This document shows positions 15,443 through 23,318 of a stretch of 36,315 bases of DNA, piece after piece. Position 1 is the first letter of the stretch, and each line of letters opens with the position of its first letter. The DNA comes from Phycisphaerales bacterium (GTDB lineage Bacteria > Planctomycetota > Phycisphaerae > Phycisphaerales > UBA1924). The notes beneath the pieces are model-generated. The model saw only the letters and a program-made list of their open reading frames with translations. It made no database searches and was not told the DNA's origin. The stretch covers positions 1 through 36,315 of the forward strand of contig JABWBB010000028.1 in the NCBI GenBank assembly GCA_013360675.1, written 5' to 3'. Position numbers and translations under genes: made by a program.

Positions 15443-16970
15443 CGCCGTAGACCCGCGACGCCCTCGATCGCAGGTGGCGCATCAGCGGCTCGGGCGAGAG
15501 CGCTTGGCCCGTCACCCGCTCGCACAGCTCGCCCGCGCGATACTTCTTGCCGTGCCGGTGGATGTTCTCGCGCAGCCACGCGAGCAGGGGTGCGAACTGG
15601 CCTTTCCCGATCTGCGCGTCAAGGCCGGGGATCTGCTCGTTGATCGTCTCCCAGAACTGGGCGGCGTAGAGATTGCCCAGGGTGTAGGTGGGGAAGTAGC
15701 CGATGAGCCCGAAGGACCAGTGGACGTCCTGCAGGCACCCGCGGGCGTCGTCGGGCACGATCACGCCCAGCGCATCCTTATACCGGGCGTTCCATGCGCC
15801 GGGCAGATCCTTGGGCTTGAGGTCGCCCCGGAGCAGAGCCCGCTCGATCTCGAAACGGATCATGACGTGCAGGTTGTACGTCCCCTCGTCGGCCTCGACG
15901 CGGATAAGGCTGGGCGTGACCGTGTTCACCGCCGCGAAGAGGTCCGCGGGCTTGCACCCCTCGAGCGCATCGCCCAGGAACTTGCGGCTCTTGGGCAGCG
16001 CCCACTTCCAGAAGGCCAGCGACCGCCCGACGAAGTTTTCCCACATGCGGCTCTGCGACTCATGGATCCCCAGGCTGATCGCTTCGGCCAGCGGCTGGCC
16101 GAAGAGCGACTTGGCCGTCCCGTCGCCCTTGGGCAGCCCCTGCTCGTAGAGCCCGTGCCCCATCTCGTGCAGAGTGGAATAGAGCGCGTCGGTGAAGTGC
16201 TGATCGCGGTAGCGCGTGGTCAGGCGCGTGTCCGCCGGGCCCACCTCCGAGCAGAACGGATGCGTGGTGACGTCCAGCCGCCCGATGGCGAGATTAAATC
16301 CCATGCGTTCCAGCACCCACAGCCCAAAGGCGTGCTGCCGAGCCGCGGGGATGCGCGTCTTGAGGCACTTGGTGTTGACCTTGACCCCGCTCTGCTTCAC
16401 CTCGCGCACGAGATCGGTGAGCCTGGCCCGCAGCGGTGTGAAGACCGCCTCGATCTCGCGGGCCGTGGCCCCGGGTTCATACTCATCGATCAGCGCGTCG
16501 TAGAGCTCGCCTCCCTTGGGTGTGCCATAGCACTCGGCCTTGCGCCGCAGCAGGCCCATCACCTTGTCGAGCCACGGGAGGAACATCGCAAAGTCGTCCT
16601 TTTCGCGGGCCTCCTTCCACGCGTGCTGGGCCTGACTGGTGGTGCGGGCGATGGCGGCGACCAGATCGCCGGGCAGGCGCGTGGCCAGGTCGTAGTCGCG
16701 CCGTATCTCGCGCAGGTTCGCCGCCTCGGGCGAGCCCTTGCGGGTGAGCGCCTTGTCCTGCTCGCACGCGCCGAGCAGGTCGCCCACGCGCTTGCTGGTG
16801 CGCCGCTCGTGCGTGATCGCGGCGAGGAGCGCGTTCTGCTCGGACCGCCCGGGCGTCGCCCCGTCGGGCATGTAGGTCTCCTGGTCCCAGCCCAGGAGCG
16901 ACTTGATCGAGGTAAGTGTCCCCGCCTCGCGGAGCAGGGCGCAGAGTTCGGCGTAGTTCTTCTTCGACAT
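15426..16970 (-). CDS. Carboxypeptidase Taq family (M32) metallopeptidase
   Basis: The 514-residue protein is a zinc-dependent carboxypeptidase that removes C-terminal residues, except proline, in the cytoplasm. Seen: HEMGHGLYEQG at 268-278 with the HExxH metal site, GIHESQSRMWEN at 301 supplying the third ligand Glu304, and the family signature VHWSFGLIGYFPTYTLGN followed by AAQFW in the C-terminal third. The length matches the usual 490-510. No signal peptide is present. It lies 57 bases after the prenyltransferase-fold gene in the same direction and closes that three-gene run. The short spacing suggests co-transcription, but I see no functional link between the three. Confidence 0.93.
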   Translation of the reverse strand: MSKKNYAELCALLREAGTLTSIKSLLGWDQETYMPDGATPGRSEQNALLAAITHERRTSKRVGDLLGACEQDKALTRKGSPEAANLREIRRDYDLATRLPGDLVAAIARTTSQAQHAWKEAREKDDFAMFLPWLDKVMGLLRRKAECYGTPKGGELYDALIDEYEPGATAREIEAVFTPLRARLTDLVREVKQSGVKVNTKCLKTRIPAARQHAFGLWVLERMGFNLAIGRLDVTTHPFCSEVGPADTRLTTRYRDQHFTDALYSTLHEMGHGLYEQGLPKGDGTAKSLFGQPLAEAISLGIHESQSRMWENFVGRSLAFWKWALPKSRKFLGDALEGCKPADLFAAVNTVTPSLIRVEADEGTYNLHVMIRFEIERALLRGDLKPKDLPGAWNARYKDALGVIVPDDARGCLQDVHWSFGLIGYFPTYTLGNLYAAQFWETINEQIPGLDAQIGKGQFAPLLAWLRENIHRHGKKYRAGELCERVTGQALSPEPLMRHLRSRASRVYGVNEEN

Positions 16971-17027
16971 GCGTGTCTTTCTTCTCTGGAGTATCGGTGT
17001 CCGTGCTGTGGAGTGAATGACAGACGC

Positions 17028-18236
17028 TCAACGCGCCTGCTGCAGCGCGATCAGCGAATAGGCGGTGATCAGCACCGGGTCGTTCTCCATCCAGCGGTCA
17101 TCGACCACCTTGAACGAGCCGTCGGGCTGCTGCAGCGTGGCCAGGCGTTCGACCAGATCGTCGGCCCAGGCGCGTTCGGTCGCATCACCGGCGGCGTTGA
17201 TCACGCGCACATTCGCCTTGCCGCCGGCGTGCATGGCCCGGGCGAAGACCACGTAGTAGTAATACAGCCCGTCGGTGCCCACGCCCGGGTTCTCGTCCAG
17301 CGTGTAGTTCCGTCCGATCCAGTCCATCGCCGCCAGCACGCGCGGGTCCTGGCTCGACAACCCCGCGTAGAGGTAACTCTTGAACCCCGAATAGGTCATC
17401 GAGCCGTACGAGCGCAGGCGGCTGGCGACGCTTCCGTCGTCGAGCGTCTCTTCCATGGTTCCAGCGAAACTCTGGCCCACGCCCACCTCGTCCTTGCTCA
17501 CGCTGGTGGCGTAGATGAACCCGCCCTGGCGCGAGCCCTTCGCGTACGCCGCCTCGTTGATCACGCGACCATCAGCGCCCTTCTCCATCATCTGGCAGCG
17601 CTGCAGGAAGACCAGCGCCCGCTGGAAGGCGGCGTCCTTGGGATCGACCCCCGCCGCGTGCAGGGCCTCGAGCGCGAACGCCGTGTTCGAGAGATCCGGG
17701 CGTCCGTGCCGCCCGTAGCCCCACCCGCCATAAAACGCGTGCGTGCGATCGACGGCGGCGGCGCTCTCGCCCGATCCATCGATGGGCATCGCCGCCTCGC
17801 CATATTGCAGCGACTTGAGGAACAGCACGCCCCGCTCGATCGCCTTCTTCGCCTCGCGCGTGTCGAACGTCGCGAGCGCGCTGATGCAGATCGACGTGTT
17901 GTAACTGGGGAGCATCACGTCATAGATCCCGCCGTCGGGCTTCTGCTGGCCCAGGATGTAGGCCAGTCCGCGTGCCGCGGCGTCGTCATGGGCCTTCACC
18001 TGGTCGTGGGCCCGCATCCCGGCGAGCACCAGCCCGGTGATCGCCGGGAACGACGGCGCCCCCTCGCGCACCCCCCACGCGCCCGAGGCATCCTGCTGCG
18101 TGCGCAGAAACTCAATCGCCCGCTGGGCCATCTGCTCGGCCCTTTGGGCGCGGGTCGGGGCCGGTGCTTCCTGCGCTGTCACGATCGACGCCACGCAAAC
18201 CATCGCGCCCGCCGCCAGTTTCTGCATCATCCGCAT
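17028..18236 (-). CDS. Secreted protein with prenyltransferase/squalene-cyclase-type repeats
   Basis: The 402-residue protein has a signal peptide (MRMMQKLAAGAMVCVASIVTA, likely cleaved after TAQ) and then alpha/alpha-barrel repeats: QQDASGAWG, QQKPDGGIYD, GGWGYGRHGRPDLSNT and LQQPDGSFKV. This is the terpenoid-cyclase/prenyltransferase fold. I see no DxDD catalytic motif of hopene cyclases, so enzymatic cyclisation is unlikely; planctomycetes carry many such exported repeat proteins of unknown role. The ATG at 18236 has GGGAGGT five bases upstream. The ORF extends a further 118 residues upstream, but that stretch is a shadow of the transporter gene. It lies 32 bases after the YeiH-type gene, in the same run. 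Confidence 0.85.
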   Translation of the reverse strand: MRMMQKLAAGAMVCVASIVTAQEAPAPTRAQRAEQMAQRAIEFLRTQQDASGAWGVREGAPSFPAITGLVLAGMRAHDQVKAHDDAAARGLAYILGQQKPDGGIYDVMLPSYNTSICISALATFDTREAKKAIERGVLFLKSLQYGEAAMPIDGSGESAAAVDRTHAFYGGWGYGRHGRPDLSNTAFALEALHAAGVDPKDAAFQRALVFLQRCQMMEKGADGRVINEAAYAKGSRQGGFIYATSVSKDEVGVGQSFAGTMEETLDDGSVASRLRSYGSMTYSGFKSYLYAGLSSQDPRVLAAMDWIGRNYTLDENPGVGTDGLYYYYVVFARAMHAGGKANVRVINAAGDATERAWADDLVERLATLQQPDGSFKVVDDRWMENDPVLITAYSLIALQQAR

Positions 18237-18268
18237 CGCGCACCTCCCGCCGGGGCGTGTGCCCCGAT

Positions 18269-19231
18269 TTATTTCATTGTTGTCATCACGACGACCAGCG
18301 ACGCGCCCGCGATCGCAACCCACAGCACAAGGGCGAGCACGATCGCCCGCCACCCGACCGTGCGCAAAGCCGCCACCGACAGCCCCGCCCCGATCAGGTA
18401 GAGCGCGACCTGGAACCCGAGTTTGGCGACGAGTCGGATCTGGTTCTGATACGTCGCGACCGAGTCCACAAAGGTCGCCAGCAGGCTCGCCGCGATGAAC
18501 AGGATGATGAGCCAGGGGACCGCGGGGCGAATGCCCGGCGTGCCGCGCCGCACGAACCACCCCGCCGCTAGCGCGATGGGCACGATCCACAGCACGCGCG
18601 AGAGTTTCACGACCGTCGCCACGTCGAGTGCCACGCCCGGCTCGCTCGCCTGATACACACTCGCGGCTCCCGTCACCGACGAGACATCATGGATCGCCAC
18701 GCCCGCCCATGTGCCAAACTGCGCGTCGCTCAGGTGCAGCAAGTGCCCGATCACGGGGAAGACATACAACGCCGCGGCATTGAGCAGGAAGATCGATCCC
18801 GTCGCGATGGCCATCCCCGCGCTCGAGGCCCCGATCGACGCGCCCACCGCGGCGATGGCCGACCCGCCGCAGATCGCCGTTCCCGATGAGATCAGGATCG
18901 TCTGCTCGCGTTCGAGGCGCAGCAGGCGTGCCGCGATGATGCCCAGCACGAACGTCCCCGCGATCGTCGCCAGCGCAAAGACCAGCCCCTCGCGGGCGAT
19001 CTCCAGCAGCATGGGCAGCGGGATCAGCAGCCCCAGCGTCGCCACCGACCACTGGATCAACTGGCGCGAGAGCTTCCTGGAGAGCGCGTCCCACGCCGTC
19101 GCCCCGACCAGCGCCAGCACGCAGCCGATCGCCAGGGCCAGCGGGGCCGAGGCCCACGGCGTAGCGCAGAACGCCGCCCCCAGGATGAACACGGCGCGTT
19201 TCCAGGCGGGGCTGGGAGAGTGGGGGGGCAT
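18269..19231 (-). CDS. YeiH/UPF0324-family membrane transporter
   Basis: The 320-residue protein has about nine to ten hydrophobic segments and fits the YeiH family of putative sulfate or other anion exporters. Seen: the family signature SSGTAICGGSAIAAVGA (about residues 114-130), FGTWAGVAIHDVSSVTGAA (about 171-189), and the closing hydrophobic stretch IVLALVLWVAIAGASLVVV. It is the first gene of the minus-strand run with the repeat protein and carboxypeptidase. Its ATG faces the aminotransferase across a 73-base gap, so the two share a divergent promoter region. No clear Shine-Dalgarno is visible. The substrate of the family is not well established. Confidence 0.9.
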   Translation of the reverse strand: MPPHSPSPAWKRAVFILGAAFCATPWASAPLALAIGCVLALVGATAWDALSRKLSRQLIQWSVATLGLLIPLPMLLEIAREGLVFALATIAGTFVLGIIAARLLRLEREQTILISSGTAICGGSAIAAVGASIGASSAGMAIATGSIFLLNAAALYVFPVIGHLLHLSDAQFGTWAGVAIHDVSSVTGAASVYQASEPGVALDVATVVKLSRVLWIVPIALAAGWFVRRGTPGIRPAVPWLIILFIAASLLATFVDSVATYQNQIRLVAKLGFQVALYLIGAGLSVAALRTVGWRAIVLALVLWVAIAGASLVVVMTTMK

Positions 19232-19304
19232 CGGGCCGCTACTCTACGAGCCTTCCGCGCCCGTGCGTCGAGCCTGCCCGCGCACGCGACACAAGGAGTC
19301 CTGC

Positions 19305-20540
19305 GTGCCCACCGCCCTTCCCGCGCCGTCGCCCTTCGCAATCCACTGGGCGCACGATCCGGGGGTCTGCTACCTCAACCACGGCTCGTTCGGGGCCTGT
19401 CCGCGCGCAGTACTCGACGCCCAGCAGCGCCTTCGCCAACGCATGGAGGGCGAGGGCGTGCGGTTCTTCGTCGAGGAACTCTCGCCGCTGATGGACCGCA
19501 TGCGCCACGCGCTGGGGGGCTTTGTGCGTTGCCCGGCAAAGGACCTGGCCCCCATGCCCAACGCCTCGATCGCCGTGGCCACGGTCCTGGCGGGGATGGA
19601 CCTTCAGGCGGGCGACGAGATCCTCGCGGGCAGCCACGAGTATCCCGCCTGCATGAACTCGCTGCGACGCCTGGCGCGGCGCACGGGCGCGCGCATCGTG
19701 CTGGTGGATCTTCCCTTCCCCTGCTCCTCTCCCGACGCGGTCGCCGAGGCGTTTCTCAACGCGACCACCGAGCGCACCCGCCTGGCCCTGATCAGCCACG
19801 TCACCAGTTCGAGCGGGATGATTCTGCCTGTCGAGCGTCTCGTGCCCGCGCTCGAGCAACGCGGCGTGCGCTGCCTGGTCGACGGCGCGCACGCCCCGGG
19901 CATGCTCCCCTGGCTCGACGTGGGCGCCCTGGGCGCGAGTTACTACACCGCCAACTGCCACAAGTGGATCTGTTCGCCCAAGGGCTCGGCGTTTCTCTAT
20001 GTGCGCCCGGACCTTCAATCACAGGTGCGCCCGCTGGCCCTCTCGAACAACGCCGAGAAGCCCCGCCCGGGGCGCGACCAGTTCCTCACCGAGTTCGAAT
20101 ACGTCGGCACGCAGGACTACACGGGCCTCCTGGCCATCGCCGACGCCATCACCTTCATGGGGTCGCTCCTGCCCGGCGGGTGGAGCGAGGTCATGGCCCG
20201 CAATCACGCCCTGTGCGCGGGCGCCCGCGCCCGGATCTGCCACGCGCTGGGCGTCGAGCCCCCCTGCCCCGAATCGATGGTCGGCTCGATCGCCACGATC
20301 GTGCTCCCCGCGCACGAGCCCGAGCGACACGCCCGCCTGATGGCCCGCCCCACGCGCTACCACGACGCCCTGCAGGACGCGCTGGTGACCAGATGGCGGA
20401 TCCAGGTCCCCGTCTGGGGCGTGCCCGGCTCGGAGCGTCGGTTCCTGCGGATCAGCGCGCAGCTCTACAACAGCCCGGCGCAGTACGACTATCTCGCCCG
20501 GGCGCTCGCGCACGAACTCGCCGCCGAGGCCCGCCTCTAG
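19305..20540 (+). CDS. PLP-dependent class V aminotransferase, isopenicillin N epimerase-like
   Basis: The 411-residue enzyme belongs to the class V aminotransferase fold close to isopenicillin N epimerase and cysteine desulfurase-like proteins. Seen: YLNHGSFGACP near residue 23, HVTSSSGMILPV near 165, the PLP-binding Asp193 in VDGAHAPGM, and the Schiff-base Lys220 in CHKWICSPKG. The GTG at 19305 has AAGGAG six bases upstream. The ORF continues upstream of it, but only as an antisense shadow of the transporter gene. pdxH, which makes PLP, starts 28 bases downstream in the same direction, so the cofactor-making enzyme and a cofactor user sit in one transcript. The reaction is unknown; the family also includes hydrolases and sulfur transfer enzymes. 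Confidence 0.9.
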   Translation: MPTALPAPSPFAIHWAHDPGVCYLNHGSFGACPRAVLDAQQRLRQRMEGEGVRFFVEELSPLMDRMRHALGGFVRCPAKDLAPMPNASIAVATVLAGMDLQAGDEILAGSHEYPACMNSLRRLARRTGARIVLVDLPFPCSSPDAVAEAFLNATTERTRLALISHVTSSSGMILPVERLVPALEQRGVRCLVDGAHAPGMLPWLDVGALGASYYTANCHKWICSPKGSAFLYVRPDLQSQVRPLALSNNAEKPRPGRDQFLTEFEYVGTQDYTGLLAIADAITFMGSLLPGGWSEVMARNHALCAGARARICHALGVEPPCPESMVGSIATIVLPAHEPERHARLMARPTRYHDALQDALVTRWRIQVPVWGVPGSERRFLRISAQLYNSPAQYDYLARALAHELAAEARL

Positions 20541-20568
20541 CGCGCTACCGTGGCCCCGGAGGCCGCCG

Positions 20569-21282
20569 ATGAACCTCGATGCATTCACGGGCCTGATGGA
20601 CGAGGCCCAGCTCCCCGATCCGCTCCCCGAATCGCCCATGCCCCTGGCGCGCCAATGGCTCGACGAGGCCGTCGCCAGCGCGCACCAGCCCAACCCGACG
20701 GCGATGACGCTGGCCACGATCGGGCCCGACGGCGTGCCGGGCGCACGCATCGTTCTCTGCCGCGACCTGCGCGTGCAGGAAGGGTGCGCCGTGTTCTACA
20801 CCAACTACGACGGGGATAAGGGCCAGGCTCTCGAGGCCAATCCCGTCGCCGCCCTCTGCTTCCATTGGGACCACACCGAGCGACAAGTGCGCCTCACCGG
20901 GCCGGTGACGCGATCGCCCGCCGCCGAGAGCGACGCTTATTTCGCCACGCGCGCGTGGGAGAGCCGCCTGGGCGCGTGGGCCAGCCGCCAGAGCCGCCCG
21001 CTGGAATCACGCCAGCAGTTGCTCGAGCAGGTGGTCGATGCGATCACCACGCTCAAACTCGATGTCGGCGCGCTGATGACCCGCGGGCGCGAGGTGGTCA
21101 TCCCGCGTCCGCCCCATTGGGGCGGCTATCGCGTCTGGGCGTCGAGCGTCGAACTCTGGGTCGGGGGCAAGGGACGCCTGCACGACCGCGCCCGCTGGAC
21201 CCGCCCCCTCACCCGTGAGACCACACCCGAGGGCGTGGTGTACCGCGGCGGAGCGTGGAGCGGCACGCGCCTGCAGCCCTAG
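20569..21282 (+). CDS. pdxH: Pyridoxine/pyridoxamine 5'-phosphate oxidase
   Basis: The 237-residue enzyme uses FMN and oxygen to oxidise pyridoxine or pyridoxamine 5'-phosphate to PLP, the last step of vitamin B6 synthesis and salvage. Seen: AMTLATIGPDGVPGARIVL (FMN and substrate binding), VFYTNYDGDKGQAL, ERQVRLTGPV, ESDAYFATR, SRLGAWASRQS and the C-terminal GRLHDRARW with the conserved Arg-Leu-His-Asp-Arg. The length is slightly over the E. coli protein's 218. The ATG at 20569 has GGAGG six bases upstream. It follows the aminotransferase by 28 bases. A strong inverted repeat starts eight bases after its stop. Confidence 0.95.
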   Translation: MNLDAFTGLMDEAQLPDPLPESPMPLARQWLDEAVASAHQPNPTAMTLATIGPDGVPGARIVLCRDLRVQEGCAVFYTNYDGDKGQALEANPVAALCFHWDHTERQVRLTGPVTRSPAAESDAYFATRAWESRLGAWASRQSRPLESRQQLLEQVVDAITTLKLDVGALMTRGREVVIPRPPHWGGYRVWASSVELWVGGKGRLHDRARWTRPLTRETTPEGVVYRGGAWSGTRLQP

Positions 21283-21289
21283 ATCATGA

Positions 21290-21371
21290 CAAGCAGCCCG
21301 ACCGTCAGGGAGGGCCCTCTTGTCTTGCGTTCATCCATGAAGAAAGCCCTCGCTCATGCTCGGGCTGCTTG
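21290..21371. repeat. 12-bp inverted repeat with nested palindromes after pdxH
   Basis: CAAGCAGCCCGA (21290-21301) and TCGGGCTGCTTG (21360-21371) are perfectly complementary across 58 bases. Inside lie the palindrome GAGGGCCCTC (21310-21319), TTCATccATGAA (21330-21341) and the competing pair AGCCC/GGGCT (21345-21367). The stretch lies between the convergent pdxH and CPBP-type genes. It could be a bidirectional terminator, a structured RNA or a REP-like repeat. No T-run follows on either strand. Confidence 0.6.
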
Positions 21372-21439
21372 CCCTGCACCCGGAGTAGCGCGGTCAACGG
21401 GTTTCGCAACCGTGGCGGGACATGGTGGTGGCATGCGGC

Positions 21440-22474
21440 TCAGGCCATCGCCATCACCACGTTGGACAGGTTGAAGAGCACGTGCATCACGATCGGCACG
21501 CCGATGCGCTTGGTGCGCTCGTAGGCCAGCCCCATCGTCACGCCCAGCACGAAGATCGTGGCGATGGCGTACCAGGGCATGCCCGTGCCGGGGATGTGCA
21601 TCGCCGCGAAGACCCCCGAGGCCAGCAGGATGCTCGTCCACGCCTTGCCCGTCAGGTGCAGGAATGCCGACTGCACGAACCCGCGATAGAGAATCTCTTC
21701 ATAGACCGGCGCGCCCACCACGGCCAGGCCCGCCAGCGACCAGGCCCACGCGCTGTGACGCTGCTCCACGAGCAGGCGCAGCGTGCCGTGCGCCAGCGTG
21801 TCGATCGATTGCCCCGTGACCAGCGTGTGCAGGCCCGCGGCTCCCAGCCCCGTCGCGTTGACGACGGGAAACGCAAAAAGGAACGCGATGAACCCGCCCC
21901 CCAGGCACCGCGGGCAGACGCCCAGCCCCGCGCTCTTGCCCGCGGCCCCCATCAGCCGGATCAGCAGCAGCGCAATCGCCAACCCGCCCGCATACGCCCC
22001 GCCTGTGATGAGCACCTGCGCTTTGGCGCTTTCCTTGGGCAGCGACGCCACCAGCGGCAGGGCCTGCACCCCGCCCGCGGTCAGGGCGGCGCCGACATAC
22101 GTCAGCAGTGCGCACAACCCCCACAACCACCACGGGTGCGAGCCCAGATTGCGCAGCCCCGCCCTCGCGGGCGAACCCGGGCGGATGACGTTGAACAGCC
22201 ACAGCGTCACCAGGCTCAGTGCCGCCCCCGACACATTCAGCCAGATCCAGGGCTGTGACCGCACCGCCGTCGCCGCCTTGGTCGCGGCCTCATCGGCCAC
22301 CTTGCGTGCATCGCGGGCCAGCCCGCCCACGGTCTCGCCCGCGCCGCGCTTGGCCGGGGCCTTGTCCTGGGCCACCAGGCGTGAATCAAAGTTCTGAGCC
22401 CCCGCGGCGGGCAGGGGCGTGAGCAGGCCAACAATGAACGCGATGAGCACGCCCGCCGTGACCCTGGACGACAT
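21440..22474 (-). CDS. CPBP (CAAX-protease-like) family membrane protein
   Basis: The 344-residue protein has a signal-like start (SSRVTAGVLIAFIVGLLTPLPAAG) and six to eight membrane segments. The C-terminal third carries the CPBP motifs: APVYEEILYRGFVQSAFLH with the EExxxR pair, MHIPGTG and HVLFN. The family includes prenyl endopeptidase-like enzymes and bacteriocin-immunity or membrane regulators. A CPRCLGGG segment precedes the third membrane span and may be a small metal site. The ATG at 22474 lies inside the 5' end of trpC; a GTG at 22450 would shorten the protein but remove the signal's basic start, so I keep 22474. No clear Shine-Dalgarno is seen. The protein's substrate is unknown. 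Confidence 0.82.
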   Translation of the reverse strand: MSSRVTAGVLIAFIVGLLTPLPAAGAQNFDSRLVAQDKAPAKRGAGETVGGLARDARKVADEAATKAATAVRSQPWIWLNVSGAALSLVTLWLFNVIRPGSPARAGLRNLGSHPWWLWGLCALLTYVGAALTAGGVQALPLVASLPKESAKAQVLITGGAYAGGLAIALLLIRLMGAAGKSAGLGVCPRCLGGGFIAFLFAFPVVNATGLGAAGLHTLVTGQSIDTLAHGTLRLLVEQRHSAWAWSLAGLAVVGAPVYEEILYRGFVQSAFLHLTGKAWTSILLASGVFAAMHIPGTGMPWYAIATIFVLGVTMGLAYERTKRIGVPIVMHVLFNLSNVVMAMA

Positions 22475-23318
22475 CATCGCGCACAAGCGTGAGGAGGTCG
22501 CCCGCGCCAAGGCGGCGATGCCCCTGGAGCAGGTGCGGGAACTGGCCCATCGCCAGCCCGCGCCCCGCAACTTTTTCGCCGCGGTCACGCGCCAGTTCAA
22601 GAACCGCTCGCTGGTGATCGCCGAGATCAAGCGACAGAGCCCCTCCGCGGGGCTGATCCGTCCCGAATACGCGGGTGACGCCTTCGCCCCAGAGGCCATC
22701 GCGGCAAAGTACCACTCCGCCGGGGCGTCGGCGATCTCGTGCCTCACCGACGAACGCTTCTTCGGCGGGCACCTGTCGTATATCGCGCGGGTGAAGGCGG
22801 CCGTCACGCTCCCGGTGCTCCGCAAAGACTTCATCATCGACCCCTGGCAGATCTACGAGAGCCGCGCACACGGGGCCGACGCCGTGCTGCTTATCGGCGA
22901 ATGCCTCTCCGAAGGCCTGCTGATTGACCTGCTCATCCTGGCCCAGAGCCTGAACCTGACCACGCTGCTCGAGGTGCACGACATGGACACGCTCCTGCGT
23001 GTGCGCCCGCACGTGGGCTTCCCGCACCCGTCGTATGCCCTGCTGGGGATCAACAACCGCGATCTGTCCACCATGCGCGTGGACCTGGCCCACACCCTCC
23101 GTCTGGCGGGCCTGGTGGAAGACCCGGGCATTCTCGTCAGCGAGTCGGGCATCCGGTCGGCCGATGATCTGGCACGCCTGCGCGACGCGGGCGTGCGCAT
23201 CGCCCTGGTCGGCGAACACCTGATGCGGGCCCCCGACCCCGGGGTCGCGCTGCGCGACATGCTGAAGTTTGTTCCCCCGGGACAAGGCCCGATAACCAAC
23301 GGAAGGAATGCATCATGA
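22434..23318 (+). CDS. trpC: Indole-3-glycerol-phosphate synthase
   Basis: The 294-residue TIM-barrel enzyme closes the ring of CdRP to indole-3-glycerol phosphate in tryptophan synthesis. Seen: DDIIAHKREEV at the start, catalytic Lys66 in AEIKRQSPSAG, Lys131 in VLRKDFIID, Glu182 in LLEVHD, Asn208 in INNRDLST and the phosphate loop VSESGI at about 235. The ATG at 22434 has AGG seven bases upstream; an ATG at 22443 and a GTG at 22419 are alternatives. The 5' end overlaps the divergent CPBP-type gene by about 40 bases. The stop overlaps the next gene as ATGA. No other trp gene lies in the window, so the pathway is dispersed here. Confidence 0.93.
   Translation: MNAMSTPAVTLDDIIAHKREEVARAKAAMPLEQVRELAHRQPAPRNFFAAVTRQFKNRSLVIAEIKRQSPSAGLIRPEYAGDAFAPEAIAAKYHSAGASAISCLTDERFFGGHLSYIARVKAAVTLPVLRKDFIIDPWQIYESRAHGADAVLLIGECLSEGLLIDLLILAQSLNLTTLLEVHDMDTLLRVRPHVGFPHPSYALLGINNRDLSTMRVDLAHTLRLAGLVEDPGILVSESGIRSADDLARLRDAGVRIALVGEHLMRAPDPGVALRDMLKFVPPGQGPITNGRNAS

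Noticed and set aside
17028..18236. Functional squalene-hopene cyclase
   Set aside because: The protein is 402 residues, has a signal peptide and lacks a DxDD motif; only the repeat fold is shared.
15474..18401. Very long plus-strand open frame of 975 codons
   Set aside because: It runs antisense to the carboxypeptidase and repeat-protein genes, whose motifs are clear. High GC content removes stop codons from the opposite frame.
18711..19304. N-terminal extension of the aminotransferase by almost 200 residues
   Set aside because: The extension is antisense to the YeiH-type gene, and the GTG at 19305 has a good AAGGAG and begins where the family alignment begins.
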